Positions 17,649 to 27,152 of a DNA stretch of 64,000 nt are shown one piece after another (the first letter of the stretch is position 1; each line of letters starts with the position of its first letter). The notes under the pieces are model-generated. The model ran no database searches, was not told where the DNA came from, and saw only the letters and a list, made by a program, of their open reading frames with translations. Position numbers and translations under genes: made by a program. The DNA is from Tahibacter aquaticus (GTDB lineage Bacteria > Pseudomonadota > Gammaproteobacteria > Xanthomonadales > Rhodanobacteraceae). The DNA lies in NCBI RefSeq assembly GCF_004363655.1, contig NZ_SNZH01000013.1, positions 124,001 through 188,000 of the forward strand, given 5' to 3'.

Positions 17649-18623
17649 TCAGGCGGCAGATCTGTCCCATCCCGGTGGAGCCGGCCATTCCCCGGCCTCG
17701 CCCAAGGCCAACGTGCGCCGCATGCTGCGCAACTCCATATGCGGCGCCAGCTCGGCCGCCAGCTCCAAAGCCTGTTCCAGTGGCGCGCAGCGTGCCGGAA
17801 AAGCCGCCCAGGCGGTACAGGGGCGGAACAGGTTACCCAGGGGCAGGGCCTGCAGGTCGGCATCGCGCTCGCGCTCGTAGGCGGTTTCGGCCACGATGCC
17901 GACGCCGAGCCCGGCACGGACGTAGGTCTTGATCAGATCGGCATCGGCCGTACAGGTAGCGATGGTCGGCTTTACGCCATGCAGGGCAAATGCGCGGCTG
18001 AAGTCCGACACCGGATCACGCGCAGAGGCGTAGGTCACCAGCGGATGGGCAGCCAGATCGGCCAGCGTCGCCGCACGGCCGATCGCCGCCAGCGGATGGC
18101 CCGCCGGCAGCAGGGCGAGCCGCTGCCAGCGGTAGAGCGGCACCGCCGCGACGCGGCGCGGGCGCAGGCCCTGCGTGCTGGCCAGGGCCAGGTCGATCTG
18201 ACCGCTTTCGGCCCAGCCCAGCACTTCCTCGTCACCCCCCACCCGCAGCGCAATCTGCAGCTGCTGGTGGCCGCGCTTGAGCCGCTCCAGCGCGGCAGGC
18301 AGCACATAGCGCGCCTGGGTCGGCGTGGTAGCGATGCGCAGGGCGCGGCCCATGCCGGGCGCGCGCTGCGCAACCAGGCTGCGGATGCCGGCCATTTCCG
18401 CCAGCACGGCACGGCCGTGCTCGATGACGCGCTGGCCGCACGGCGTCAGCGCACTGAGGTTGTAGCCGCGGCGCTGGAACAGTGGCTGGCCCATCTCGGT
18501 TTCGATCTGCTTGAGTTGTTTGGACAGGCCGGACTGCGTGGTGTGGACGCGCTCGGCGGCACGGGAAATCACCAGCCCGGCATCGACGATGGCAACGAGA
18601 TAGCGCAACTGGTTCAGCGTCAT
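17649..18623 (-). CDS. LysR-family regulator, CysB-like (paralogue)
   Basis: A 324-residue LysR-type regulator. The N-terminal winged helix begins MTLNQLRYLVAIVDAGL, with the recognition helix around SGLSKQLKQIE (~31-41). The substrate-binding domain from ~93 contains the CysB/Cbl-type segment DADLIKTYVRAGLGVGIV. A second, closely similar regulator lies at 23120-24145 next to cysG, so this copy is probably a paralogue with another sulfur-related or different inducer. It is divergent from the winged-helix/TPR gene, with 178 bp between them. The target genes are not evident. Confidence 0.88.
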   Translation of the reverse strand: MTLNQLRYLVAIVDAGLVISRAAERVHTTQSGLSKQLKQIETEMGQPLFQRRGYNLSALTPCGQRVIEHGRAVLAEMAGIRSLVAQRAPGMGRALRIATTPTQARYVLPAALERLKRGHQQLQIALRVGGDEEVLGWAESGQIDLALASTQGLRPRRVAAVPLYRWQRLALLPAGHPLAAIGRAATLADLAAHPLVTYASARDPVSDFSRAFALHGVKPTIATCTADADLIKTYVRAGLGVGIVAETAYERERDADLQALPLGNLFRPCTAWAAFPARCAPLEQALELAAELAPHMELRSMRRTLALGEAGEWPAPPGWDRSAA

Positions 18624-18801
18624 GAGAGAACGGCCTGCAGCGACGGACGAAGGCCGCAGCCTTGCCGCAGCGGTCGCCGAGCTTCCTCGGCGGACGACTC
18701 AAATCTGTCTCAAAGGTGGCTCAAGGCGCCGTTTTGCCGCATTGCATCAACGGCCGCGCCGGATTGGCCGCTACCATGCGCGCCGGGCAAGGGATACCAA
18801 C

Positions 18802-21579
18802 GTGCAGTTATTGATTCCAGCCAGCTGGCCGCCGGAAACGCCGGTCGTTCGGGTAGGCGATCTTTGCCTGGATCTGCGCTATCGCCGCCTGTGCAGTGCC
18901 GAGGGTGAGGTCGAGCTCAGCAGTCGAGTCTTCGACGTGCTGCTGTTGTTTCTGGCCGAGCCGAACCGCCTGCATACCCGCGAGGCCATGCTGGCGCGGA
19001 TCTGGTCCGGCGTAGTGGTCGAGGACGGCAACCTGACGCAGACCGTATCGGTACTGCGGCGCCTGCTTGGCGACGAACGCAAACTCTGGATACGCACCGT
19101 GGCCAAGCGCGGCTACGTGTTCGAGCCGCCGGGCCCGGTGGTGCCGCTGGCCCTGGACGGCGAGGCTGCCATTCCTGCCGCAGTACAGCCCGCAACGCTG
19201 CCCCTGCCGGCAGCCCCGCGCAGCGGCACACGGCCACGCCGGGCGGTTGCGCTTGTGGCTGCCCTGCTCGTCGTGGCTTGCCTGGTCGGCGCCGGCTGGC
19301 TGGCCGGCCGCTCGCCTGTGCCGCCGGCCAGCCGGCAGATTGCACTGATCGTGCTCGACGATCCGGGCGCCAGCCAGTCTTCGCGCTGGCCGGCGACCGT
19401 GCTGCAGTCCTGGCTGGAGTGGCAGCTGTCGCTGGCTCCCGAAGTGACGGTGCTGAACGCCGCCGACCTTGCCGCCGCCGAGAGCGCGCGCGACGGCGTG
19501 GAAGTCGTGATGCTGTCGGCCACGCCCAGCGGCACCGACCGCATCCGCCTGCAGGCGCGCACGCCGGGCGGTGCCAGCCGCGAAGCCGAGGGCGAACTGG
19601 CGTCCGTCGATACCCTGGTCGACCAGGTCAGCCGCAGCGTATTCGCTGATCTGCTGCCGCGGCGTGCCGGCGAAGTGCGGCCAGTCTTGCGCCTGCGCCG
19701 CGACAACGCCGAGCGCTATGCCGAGGCGGTATTGCGCCATCGCCAGCACGACTGGACGCCCCATCTGGAGCTGTTGCGCCAGGTAGTGGAACAGGAGCCG
19801 GACTTCGGCCTGGCCCGCCTGCAGCTGGCGCAGTCGCTGATTACCTTCGGCCAGCTGCGCCAGGCCGAACAGCATTTCGCCCGCCTGGACGAATGGGCAG
19901 CCGACTGGCCGGCCGATGCACGCGCCATCCTTACCGCACAGCGCCTGCTGATGGCACAGCAGCACCTCGCTGCGGCGCACGCCTACGGCGCGCTGGCCGA
20001 ACGCTTTCCCAGCCAGCCACAATTCGTGCTGGAACAGGCGCGCTGCCTGTTGCGCAGCGGCTACGCCAGCGAAGTGATCGCCCTGCTGTCGACGCCGCGC
20101 TGGCAGCGCCAGCCTGTCGCCACGCGCATCTTCGCCCAGCTGAACCTGTCGGCTGCCTACGGGGTGATGGGCGACGCCAGCAATTCCAAAGCCGCGGCGC
20201 TGGCCGCACAGCAGCTGTCGGCCCAGGCCGGCTGGAAATACGAAAGCGCGATGGCAACACAGGCCGTCGTCATGGCCGACTGGATGCAGGGCGACGGCGC
20301 CGAACTCGCGACACGCTTTGACGAAGCCGGCCAACGCTACGAGGCCGCCGGCGATCCGCTGCGTGCGCTGGTCATGCATTTCTATGCCGACCTCACCGAC
20401 CCGGCACGCCTGCCGCAGCACCTGCCCGCCCTGCTGACCGCGGCGCGGCGCAGCGGACAGCGCAATGTGGAATTCGACGCGCTGCGTCGTGCCTCGTTCA
20501 AGTACTACCGCCTGGGCGACTTCCCCGCCTACCGGCGCTACCTGGAGGAAGCCGCCACCCTGGCCGAAAGCGAGGCACAGTTCGCCCTGCCCTCGATCGA
20601 ATTCGACCGCATCAACGAAGACTTCATGCGCGGCGACTTCGCCAGCGCGCTGGCGCGGGCGGAAAAACTGCAGCAGCAGCCCGGCAAAGGCGGCCTGGGC
20701 ACCAATATCGAGGTGTACATCGGCCTGATCCAGCTGCGCCAGGGCCGCTTCGCCGCAGCCGAAGCCACACTGGAGCGGGCCGATCCCCAGGGACAGGTCG
20801 TCGACAAGGCCCTGCGCCGCGAAGCGCCGGAGATCGCCTTCAGCCTGGCCTGCCTGCGCGGCACCGTCGCCCTGCTGCGCGGACAGAGCGCCGCAGCGCA
20901 GACCGGATTTTCCCGTTGTAGCAATTCCAGCGATCCTTCCATTGGCTACTTTGGCAGACTGGGCGAAGCGGAAATCGCCCTGCTCGGTGGCGACCGCAGC
21001 CTGGCGAACCAGCCACTGCAGCATGTGCAGGCCGATATGAACGACGTTTCCAGCCTGGTCGCGCGCTGGAGCCTGGTACTGGAATGGGCCACCCAGGCCG
21101 TACGCCACGGCGACGCGGCCGCAGCACGCAGCCAGCTGCAGCAGATTGCTCCGGCCATTGCCGCGTCGGGCTACCGCCTGCTGGAACTGGACGCAGAGCT
21201 GGGCCTGGCCGAAGCCAATCTGGTGCTGGACGAACGCGATGCCGCCCGGCGGCATATCGATACGGCAAGGAAACTGCTGGGCAGCGACGACTGGCTAGGC
21301 CGGCGGCGCCTGGACATCGCCAGCGCCGGCTTGGCACTGGCACGCGGCGACCACGGCAACGCCGCCGCGATCGCGCAAACCCTGCACCAGACAGCTGCCG
21401 CCAACGGCGACGTGGCCACCGAACTCGGCACGCATGACCTGCTGCAGCGTGCCGGTGCAGCCTCGCCGTGTGGTCCGGCGCAGCACTTGCAGCTGGTGAC
21501 GCGATCAGGCATGCGCGGCGCCAACCTGGCGTGGCTGTTGCCCAGAAGTAGTAAAGCGGATCTGGCGCAGATGCGCTGA
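18802..21579 (+). CDS. Membrane-anchored ToxR/CadC-like winged-helix regulator with TPR-rich C-terminus
   Basis: A 925-residue protein. Residues ~16-112 are a Trans_reg_C winged helix (VRVGDLCLDL; RIWSGVVVEDGNLTQTVSVL; RTVAKRGYVF). A single transmembrane segment lies at ~147-172, and the long C-terminal part is alpha-helical with TPR-like repeats (QLAQSLITFGQLRQAEQHF). This is the ToxR/CadC layout: cytosolic DNA binding and a periplasmic sensory domain. The GTG at 18802 follows AAGGGA at 7 bp and starts close to the domain; the frame is open upstream without homology. Ligand and targets are unknown. Confidence 0.85.
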   Translation: MQLLIPASWPPETPVVRVGDLCLDLRYRRLCSAEGEVELSSRVFDVLLLFLAEPNRLHTREAMLARIWSGVVVEDGNLTQTVSVLRRLLGDERKLWIRTVAKRGYVFEPPGPVVPLALDGEAAIPAAVQPATLPLPAAPRSGTRPRRAVALVAALLVVACLVGAGWLAGRSPVPPASRQIALIVLDDPGASQSSRWPATVLQSWLEWQLSLAPEVTVLNAADLAAAESARDGVEVVMLSATPSGTDRIRLQARTPGGASREAEGELASVDTLVDQVSRSVFADLLPRRAGEVRPVLRLRRDNAERYAEAVLRHRQHDWTPHLELLRQVVEQEPDFGLARLQLAQSLITFGQLRQAEQHFARLDEWAADWPADARAILTAQRLLMAQQHLAAAHAYGALAERFPSQPQFVLEQARCLLRSGYASEVIALLSTPRWQRQPVATRIFAQLNLSAAYGVMGDASNSKAAALAAQQLSAQAGWKYESAMATQAVVMADWMQGDGAELATRFDEAGQRYEAAGDPLRALVMHFYADLTDPARLPQHLPALLTAARRSGQRNVEFDALRRASFKYYRLGDFPAYRRYLEEAATLAESEAQFALPSIEFDRINEDFMRGDFASALARAEKLQQQPGKGGLGTNIEVYIGLIQLRQGRFAAAEATLERADPQGQVVDKALRREAPEIAFSLACLRGTVALLRGQSAAAQTGFSRCSNSSDPSIGYFGRLGEAEIALLGGDRSLANQPLQHVQADMNDVSSLVARWSLVLEWATQAVRHGDAAAARSQLQQIAPAIAASGYRLLELDAELGLAEANLVLDERDAARRHIDTARKLLGSDDWLGRRRLDIASAGLALARGDHGNAAAIAQTLHQTAAANGDVATELGTHDLLQRAGAASPCGPAQHLQLVTRSGMRGANLAWLLPRSSKADLAQMR

Positions 21580-21903
21580 GAGACGCGCGCCGTCGACGGG
21601 TGCCGCAGGGCCGGCGAATTTGCTCCGGGAGCATCCTTGGCGTTGCCCGGCTGAATACGGCTGTTGCCACCTGGGCGAGCGCAACGCTGCCCGCATCGTC
21701 CACAAAGTACGGCGCGCAACGAACCAGTTGTCGGCGCATTCGCCAATGAACCGGCAATCGAGCCGCCTGGGTTGAACGCAGCACTGCACCCGCAATCTCG
21801 TCAGCTCGTTGCATTGCATTGGAATGCACACTTCGTACCCAGGCCACACTTCGCGTCGCGCCTGTCGGACTACCATGTGTTCGCATCACACAAGGAGTGT
21901 CCA
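21580..21903. other. 324-bp gap, no gene seen
   Basis: The stretch lies between the winged-helix/TPR gene and the DUF4087 gene. I see no coding region, RNA gene or clear promoter motif; only the AAGGAG at 21892-21897 serving the next gene stands out. Confidence 0.5.
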
Positions 21904-22305
21904 GTGCGCTACGCCTCCCTCTTCCGCACGCCAGCCTCGCGTTGCGCGGCATTGCTGGTCCTGACAGCGCTGATCGCTGCGACCGCATCCGGCAAGGCAC
22001 CGGACGGCATCGAGAACCGCTGCGGCTGGTTCGTCAATCCGTCGCCCGGCAACGCCTCCTTGCTCGACCGCGATGGCGAGTGGACAGTGGCGATGCAGGG
22101 CGGCCATCAGGCCGAAGGCAACTGGCCGAGCATCGACAAGAAGCAGTGGGTAGCTTACGGCGGCACCGGCTACGGCTACGGCTGCACTTGCATGCGCGTC
22201 GTGACCGACGCCGAGGAAGACACGATCAAACGCATCGTCTCCAGCCAGAGCAAACCCCTGCTGCAATGCCGGCGCGACCCGAAATTGACCGAACCCCGCC
22301 TCTGA
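21904..22305 (+). CDS. Secreted DUF4087-family protein
   Basis: A 133-residue exported protein. Residues 1-29 are a signal peptide. The mature part has the DUF4087 pattern: CGWFVNPSPGNASLLDRDGE, then MQGGHQAEGNWP and GYGYGCTCMRV. The conserved cysteines probably form disulfides in the periplasm. The GTG at 21904 follows a perfect AAGGAG at 6 bp and starts the signal peptide. No function is known for the family. A second small secreted protein is encoded 86 bp downstream. Confidence 0.85.
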   Translation: MRYASLFRTPASRCAALLVLTALIAATASGKAPDGIENRCGWFVNPSPGNASLLDRDGEWTVAMQGGHQAEGNWPSIDKKQWVAYGGTGYGYGCTCMRVVTDAEEDTIKRIVSSQSKPLLQCRRDPKLTEPRL

Positions 22306-22391
22306 CACCTGTCGAAGTCCCGCCACGGTGCGATTGGAAAAGCGCCGTCCCAGCAGCCGTCTGCAGCAGACCTCGTTGATCGGGAGATACC

Positions 22392-22856
22392 ATGCCTAGC
22401 CGTTACGTCCTTGTTCTGTTGTCGCTGCTGCCTGGCGGGCTCGCGTCGGCCGCACCGCCTGGTCCGCCGACCCGCAGCGAGTTGAGCCTGGGCGGCCTGA
22501 AAATCAACGATTCTCTGGCCGTCGTCTACCAGAAACTCGGCAAGCCGGCGGGCACGGCAGGCGAGCCCGGCGATCACGACTATGTTCTGTCATATCCGGG
22601 TTTGCGCATCGAAATGACCGAGCCCGGCCAAGTCCTGATGCTTGAATCCACCTCGCCGCGCTACTGCACGCCTTCCGGCCTGTGTCCGGGGCAGCCTATG
22701 GAAGAAGCACGCAAACGCTGGGGCGAAGGCGAGATCTACGACGAGGACAGCGGCAACGTCGACTACGGCAACATCGACGATTCTTCGTGCTTTCTGGAAA
22801 TCAAACCGGACTCGTCGCGCAAACGCATTCGCAGCGTGGCCCTGGCCTGTCCCTGA
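22392..22856 (+). CDS. Small secreted protein of unknown function
   Basis: A 154-residue protein with a signal peptide (cleavage near LASAA, residue 21), started at an ATG behind GGGAGAT. The mature region (LSLGGLKINDSLAVVYQKLG, then PGLRIEMTEPGQVLMLESTS) resembles small periplasmic proteins with an alpha/beta fold and contains four cysteines after the signal peptide. I do not recognise the family. It may be cotranscribed with the DUF4087 gene. Confidence 0.75.
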   Translation: MPSRYVLVLLSLLPGGLASAAPPGPPTRSELSLGGLKINDSLAVVYQKLGKPAGTAGEPGDHDYVLSYPGLRIEMTEPGQVLMLESTSPRYCTPSGLCPGQPMEEARKRWGEGEIYDEDSGNVDYGNIDDSSCFLEIKPDSSRKRIRSVALACP

Positions 22857-23064
22857 CGGCATGAACTCGCCCGTATCTCCTGCGACCGCATTTTCGGCAA
22901 CGCGCCCCTGGGCCAGCACGGGCACGGAGCCGGCATCACCCTAAGCCAAAAGACAGGATGCCGGCGCTGTCCCGGTCGGGCTTATGAGCCACCCTGCCGC
23001 AGGGCAGTCCGGTCGACACGCTCTCGTTGGAAAAATCCAAAAAGCCAACTATTACCAAGGACAT

Positions 23065-23102
23065 AAAAGAAAAAATCCCGCCGCACCTGCGCGCGACGGG
23101 AT
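23065..23102 (-). terminator. Intrinsic terminator of the cysB gene
   Basis: On the minus strand, ATCCCGTCGC (23102-23093) pairs with GCGGCGGGAT (23084-23075) with one mismatch and is followed at once by a T-rich run (TTTTTTCTTTTAT). It starts 17 bases past the cysB stop codon. Confidence 0.8.
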
Positions 23103-23119
23103 CATTCCCAACCGGATGT

Positions 23120-24145
23120 TCATGCCGCCTGCGCAGCAAACCCCAGTGGCACAGCCTGCTTGGCTTCCGCGCTGGCGACCAGCTGGCGCCAATGCGGCGG
23201 TGCGGGCCAGTCGGGCGTGGTGACGCCGTCGAGCACGCGGCGCAGACCGCGGCGATCAAGCTGCGGCGCCAGTTCGGCGACGAGATCGAGCGCGTAGTCG
23301 CGCAGCACGCGGTCGCGCCGCAGCACGACCCAGGTCGTGCAGAGCGGGAAAAGGCCCGGTGCAGGCAGCGCCTTCAGGTCGGCCAGGTCTTCGGGCAGCA
23401 TGGCCATTTCGGCCAGCACGCCAACGCCGAGACCGGCGCGCACGTAGGTTTTGATCAGGTCGGCATCGCGTGCGGTGATGGCGATTCGCGGCAGCAGCCC
23501 GGCGCCGAGAAAGGCGCGGCGCAGCGACGAATCGGGCTTGAGCGAAGACTCGTAGCTGACCAGCGGGTATTCCGCCAGCTCATCCAGCCGGGGCGCCTTT
23601 TCCAGCTTGGCCAGCGGATGCGTACGCGGCACCAGCACGTGACGGTCCCAGCGGAACAGCGGCACGGCAAGGCCGCCGGCGGGAACGCTGCCGGCCGTGG
23701 AAACGATGGCGATATCGGCTTCGCCACGTTCGAGCAGCGCCAATACTTCGGCATCGCCGCTGGGCTTGAGGTGGACGCTGACCTGGGGATAGCGGCGCTT
23801 CAGGCTGGCGATGGTACGCGGCAGCACGAAACGGGCTTGGGTATGTGTCGTTGCGATGCGCAGTTCGCCCTGGGCTTCGTTGCGAAGATTGGCGGCGAGG
23901 GCGCGGATATTGGCGGCTTCGGCAAGGATCACGCGGGCGCGATCAATGACCTGGATACCGGCAGGAGTGATGCGTTCGAGACTCTTGCCCTTGCGGGCGA
24001 AGATCTGGAAACCAAGCTCGTCTTCCAGCTGCTTTAGCTGCTTGGAGATGCCCGGCTGGGTGGCGTGTACGCGCTCGGCGGCGAGCGTGATGTTCAGGCC
24101 GGAATCGGCGATGGCTATCAGGTAGCGGAGTTGGGTAAGTGTCAT
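23120..24145 (-). CDS. cysB: LysR-family transcriptional regulator CysB
   Basis: A 341-residue LysR regulator, started at the ATG at 24145 behind AGAAGG. The N-terminal helix-turn-helix (MTLTQLRYLIAIADSGLNIT; PGISKQLKQLEDELG) and the ligand-binding domain match CysB, including TTHTQARFVLP near residue 95 and DADLIKTYVRAGLGVGVLAEMA near 225. CysB activates sulfate-assimilation genes when it binds N-acetylserine or O-acetylserine. The assignment is supported by divergence from cysG and cysK, which such a protein would control. A paralogue lies at 17649-18623. Confidence 0.88.
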   Translation of the reverse strand: MTLTQLRYLIAIADSGLNITLAAERVHATQPGISKQLKQLEDELGFQIFARKGKSLERITPAGIQVIDRARVILAEAANIRALAANLRNEAQGELRIATTHTQARFVLPRTIASLKRRYPQVSVHLKPSGDAEVLALLERGEADIAIVSTAGSVPAGGLAVPLFRWDRHVLVPRTHPLAKLEKAPRLDELAEYPLVSYESSLKPDSSLRRAFLGAGLLPRIAITARDADLIKTYVRAGLGVGVLAEMAMLPEDLADLKALPAPGLFPLCTTWVVLRRDRVLRDYALDLVAELAPQLDRRGLRRVLDGVTTPDWPAPPHWRQLVASAEAKQAVPLGFAAQAA

Positions 24146-24203
24146 GACGGCCTTCTCTGGGGAGATCGCAACAGTTCGGACGCAAGCGGACGACGCCAAT
24201 TTT

Positions 24204-24241
24204 TAATTACGTAATGCATACAGAATCGAGTGGCGTAATTA
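24204..24241. promoter_or_regulatory. Inverted repeat in the cysB-cysG intergenic region
   Basis: The arms TAATTACG (24204-24211) and CGTAATTA (24234-24241) are perfect inverted copies 22 bp apart, and the left arm overlaps the 10-bp palindrome ATTACGTAAT (24206-24215). The region is AT-rich against a GC-rich background. It sits just upstream of cysB and on the promoter side of cysG, so it is a candidate regulator-binding site, possibly CysB. The remaining part of 24146-24522 shows no gene. Confidence 0.5.
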
Positions 24242-24522
24242 GTTTTCATGTGTTGCTCCAGTCGTGGTAAAGCCTGTTGGGTTGAAAACGTTTGCGGCGC
24301 CTGCGCAGGTGCCGTCTGGTTTCAAGCCGGGGTGAACCGACTATAACCATAGATCATTTAGCCGTCTATACGTCCGCCTGGAGATACATGCCCTGGCGGC
24401 ATAACGGCACATCGTTTGCTCACTTCCCTGCAGCACAGCGGGCGCCCAGCATGGTCCTGCAAGCCGACAGCAACGTCGTGTCGGTTATCTCCATGACTAC
24501 AGGTGTTGTTGCAGAAATCATC

Positions 24523-25953
24523 ATGCCCGCCGTCCGACTCTATCCCATCTTTGCTGATCTTGCAGGCCGCTCCGTCCTCGTCGTGGGAGGCGGAATCGTC
24601 GCGGAACGCAAGGTTGCAGCCCTGCTGGAAGCCGGTGCATTGGTGACCGTCGGCGCACCGGATTTCACGACCAACTTGCGCAATTGGTCGGGAAGCGGCC
24701 GCATCTGCCTGATTTCCGGCGAATTCGTCGAAGCGTGGCTGGAACGCAGATGGCTGGTGATCGCCGCTACTTCAAACGTTCGTGTGAATGCGGCGGTTGC
24801 CGCGGCAGCAACGGAACGCTTTATCTGGGCCAACGTGGTCGATGACGCAGAGCTTTCCAGTTTCCAGGTGCCGGCGGTGATCGACCGCTCGCCGCTGGTC
24901 GTCGCTGTTTCCACCGCGGGCGCCGCACCGGTACTGGCGCGGCTGCTGCGGGAAAAAATCGAAGCCTTGCTCGATCCTTCTCTGGGCGCGTTGGCGTCGC
25001 TGGCCGACCGTTGGCGTGTGCGCATCCGTGGGCGCCTGGCCGATCTCGGTCAGCGCCGCCGTTTTCTCGAACGCCTGTTTCAGGGCCGCGTGGCCGAACT
25101 CGTGCGCCGCGGCCAGCTGGCTATCGCCGAAGCCGCACTGGAACAGGACCTTGAGCAAGCAGATGCGCAACCACATGGTTCGGTAGTGTTGGTTGGCGCC
25201 GGCCCCGGCGACGCCGGCCTGCTCACGCTCAAAGGCCTGCGCGCACTGCACGAAGCCGACGTCGTGCTGCATGATCGCCTGGTCAGCCGCGAGGTACTGG
25301 CTCTGGCCCGGCGCGATGCGCAAAAGATAGAAGTGGCAAAAGAGGCGGGCACTCACCACACCACCCAGGACGGCATCCACGAGTTGCTGCTGCAGCATGC
25401 CCGGGCCGGCAAGCGCGTCGTACGCCTGAAAGGCGGCGATCCGTTTGTGTTCGGCCGCGGCGGCGAGGAACTGGAATTCCTGCGCGACCACGGCATTCCG
25501 TTCGAAGTGGTACCCGGTGTCACCGCGGCGCTGGCCTGCGCAGCCTATGCGGGTATTCCGCTGACCCATCGCGATCACGCCCAGTCGGTGCGTTTCGTCA
25601 CCGCGCACTGCAAGCAATCGCTGGATACGCTGGACTGGCACTCGCTGGCGGCCGAACGCCAGACCCTGGCGGTGTACATGGGCGTAGCCGGGCTGGATCG
25701 CCTGCGCGGCCAGCTCATTGCTCACGGCAGAAGTGCAACGACACCGGTGGCATTGGTCGAGAACGGCTCGCGTGCCGAGCAACGCGTGGTGCTGGGCACA
25801 TTGGAAAATCTACCCACGCTGGCCCGCCAGTTCGCGCTGAAGTCGCCGGCCCTGCTCATCGTCGGCGAAGTGGCTGCACTGGGCGCGAGCCTGCACTGGT
25901 TCGGCGCGGCGCCGCTGACGACGGCCGCGACCGAGTTGCGCCGCGCCGCCTGA
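24523..25953 (+). CDS. cysG: Siroheme synthase (uroporphyrinogen-III methyltransferase, precorrin-2 dehydrogenase, ferrochelatase)
   Basis: A 476-residue trifunctional enzyme making siroheme, the cofactor of sulfite and nitrite reductases. Residues 1-~205 are the CysG-B dehydrogenase/ferrochelatase half with NAD motif [13 protein letters not shown] near residue 15. Residues ~215-460 are the SUMT methyltransferase half, with [35 protein letters not shown] and [10 protein letters not shown]. The E. coli enzyme has 457 residues. The ATG at 24523 fits the family start (PIFADLAGR) although its ribosome-binding site is weak; upstream in-frame starts at 24493 and earlier exist. It is followed by cysK at 61 bp. 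Confidence 0.93.
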   Translation: MPAVRLYPIFADLAGRSVLVVGGGIVAERKVAALLEAGALVTVGAPDFTTNLRNWSGSGRICLISGEFVEAWLERRWLVIAATSNVRVNAAVAAAATERFIWANVVDDAELSSFQVPAVIDRSPLVVAVSTAGAAPVLARLLREKIEALLDPSLGALASLADRWRVRIRGRLADLGQRRRFLERLFQGRVAELVRRGQLAIAEAALEQDLEQADAQPHGSVVLVGAGPGDAGLLTLKGLRALHEADVVLHDRLVSREVLALARRDAQKIEVAKEAGTHHTTQDGIHELLLQHARAGKRVVRLKGGDPFVFGRGGEELEFLRDHGIPFEVVPGVTAALACAAYAGIPLTHRDHAQSVRFVTAHCKQSLDTLDWHSLAAERQTLAVYMGVAGLDRLRGQLIAHGRSATTPVALVENGSRAEQRVVLGTLENLPTLARQFALKSPALLIVGEVAALGASLHWFGAAPLTTAATELRRAA

Positions 25954-26014
25954 ACCGCAGTCACCACACCTTCCACTAGTTTTTTCCTCCAATAAATCCA
26001 TCGCAGAGCGCGCC

Positions 26015-26983
26015 ATGATCTACGACAGCATTCTCGACACGATCGGCAATACCCCCATCGTCAAGCTGCATCGCCTGGCGCCCAGGCACGTCGACCTGTA
26101 TGTCAAGGTCGAGGCATTCAATCCCGCGGGTTCGGTCAAGGACCGACTGGCCCTGGCCATCGTGCTGGACGCAGAACGCCGCGGCACGCTGAAGCCGGGC
26201 CAGACCATCGTCGAGGCAACCTCGGGCAATACCGGCATTGCCTTGGCCGCGGTGGCCGCAGCACGCGGCTATCCCTTCGTCGCGGTGATGACCGAAACCT
26301 TTTCCGTCGAGCGACGCAAGCTGATCCGCGCCTACGGCGGCAAGGTGATACTGACACCGGCCGCCGAACGCGGCACCGGCATGGTGCGCAAGGCCGCGGA
26401 ACTGGCACAGCAGCACGGCTGGTTCCTTGCCCGCCAATTCGAGAACGAGGCCAATCCGGCCTGGCACCGCAGTACCACCGGGCCGGAAATCCTGCGCGAT
26501 TTCGCCGGCAAGCGACTGGACTATTTCGTCAGCGGCTGGGGCACCGGCGGCACCATTACCGGCGCGGGCGAAGTGCTGAAGCTGGCGCGGCCGGATATCC
26601 GCATCATCGCCTCGGAACCCGCTGGCGCGGCGCTGCTGTCGGGCCAAGAATGGAAACCGCACAAGATCCAGGGCTGGACGCCCGACTTCCTGCCGGCGGT
26701 GCTCAGCCGCACGATCGCCGATGAAATCCTGCCGGTGGACGATATTCTCGCGCGCGACACCTCGCGTCGCCTGTCAGCGGAGGAAGGCATCTTCGTCGGA
26801 CTGTCTTCCGGCGCCACCGTGGCCGCGGCCTTGAAGGTGGCGGAAACCGCGCCGCCGGGCTCAACCATCCTGGCCATGTTGCCGGATACGGGAGAACGCT
26901 ACTTGTCCACTATTCTGTTCGAAGGCGTGGCCGAGGGCTCCGACGACGAATGGCTGGCCGGGCTTACTCCGCTGGCGGCATGA
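26015..26983 (+). CDS. cysK: Cysteine synthase (O-acetylserine sulfhydrylase)
   Basis: A 322-residue PLP enzyme converting O-acetylserine and sulfide to cysteine. PLP-binding Lys42 lies in NPAGSVKDR, the substrate loop in TSGNTGIA near residue 70, and the phosphate-binding loop in GTGGTITG near 177. The start MIYDSILDTIGNTPIVKLHR is typical of CysK. It lies downstream of cysG on the same strand, a compact sulfur block facing cysB. CysK versus CysM cannot be settled with certainty by eye. Confidence 0.92.
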   Translation: MIYDSILDTIGNTPIVKLHRLAPRHVDLYVKVEAFNPAGSVKDRLALAIVLDAERRGTLKPGQTIVEATSGNTGIALAAVAAARGYPFVAVMTETFSVERRKLIRAYGGKVILTPAAERGTGMVRKAAELAQQHGWFLARQFENEANPAWHRSTTGPEILRDFAGKRLDYFVSGWGTGGTITGAGEVLKLARPDIRIIASEPAGAALLSGQEWKPHKIQGWTPDFLPAVLSRTIADEILPVDDILARDTSRRLSAEEGIFVGLSSGATVAAALKVAETAPPGSTILAMLPDTGERYLSTILFEGVAEGSDDEWLAGLTPLAA

Positions 26984-26994
26984 TCCGATCCACG

Positions 26995-27081
26995 GCGGCG
27001 CAATTCGCGTTGCTCATCGCCCCCTGCGAATACAGCACTGCCCTTAGCGTGGGGCGCGATGAGCACAGGAAATTGCGCCGC
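26995..27081. repeat. Intergenic repeat locus c (two copies, - then +)
   Basis: An inverted copy at 26995-27029 contains GCGCAATTCGCGTTGCTCAT, and a direct copy at 27049-27081 contains GCGCGATGAGCACAGGAAAT. They lie between the converging cysK and DoxX-like genes and belong to the family seen at 3079 and 10910. Confidence 0.75.
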
Positions 27082-27152
27082 GAGGTCTTGATCGGCCCGG
27101 CAAGCGGAAGGCAGAGGGACCGCCAGCTTTCGGCATGACCAGCCCGCGCCGC

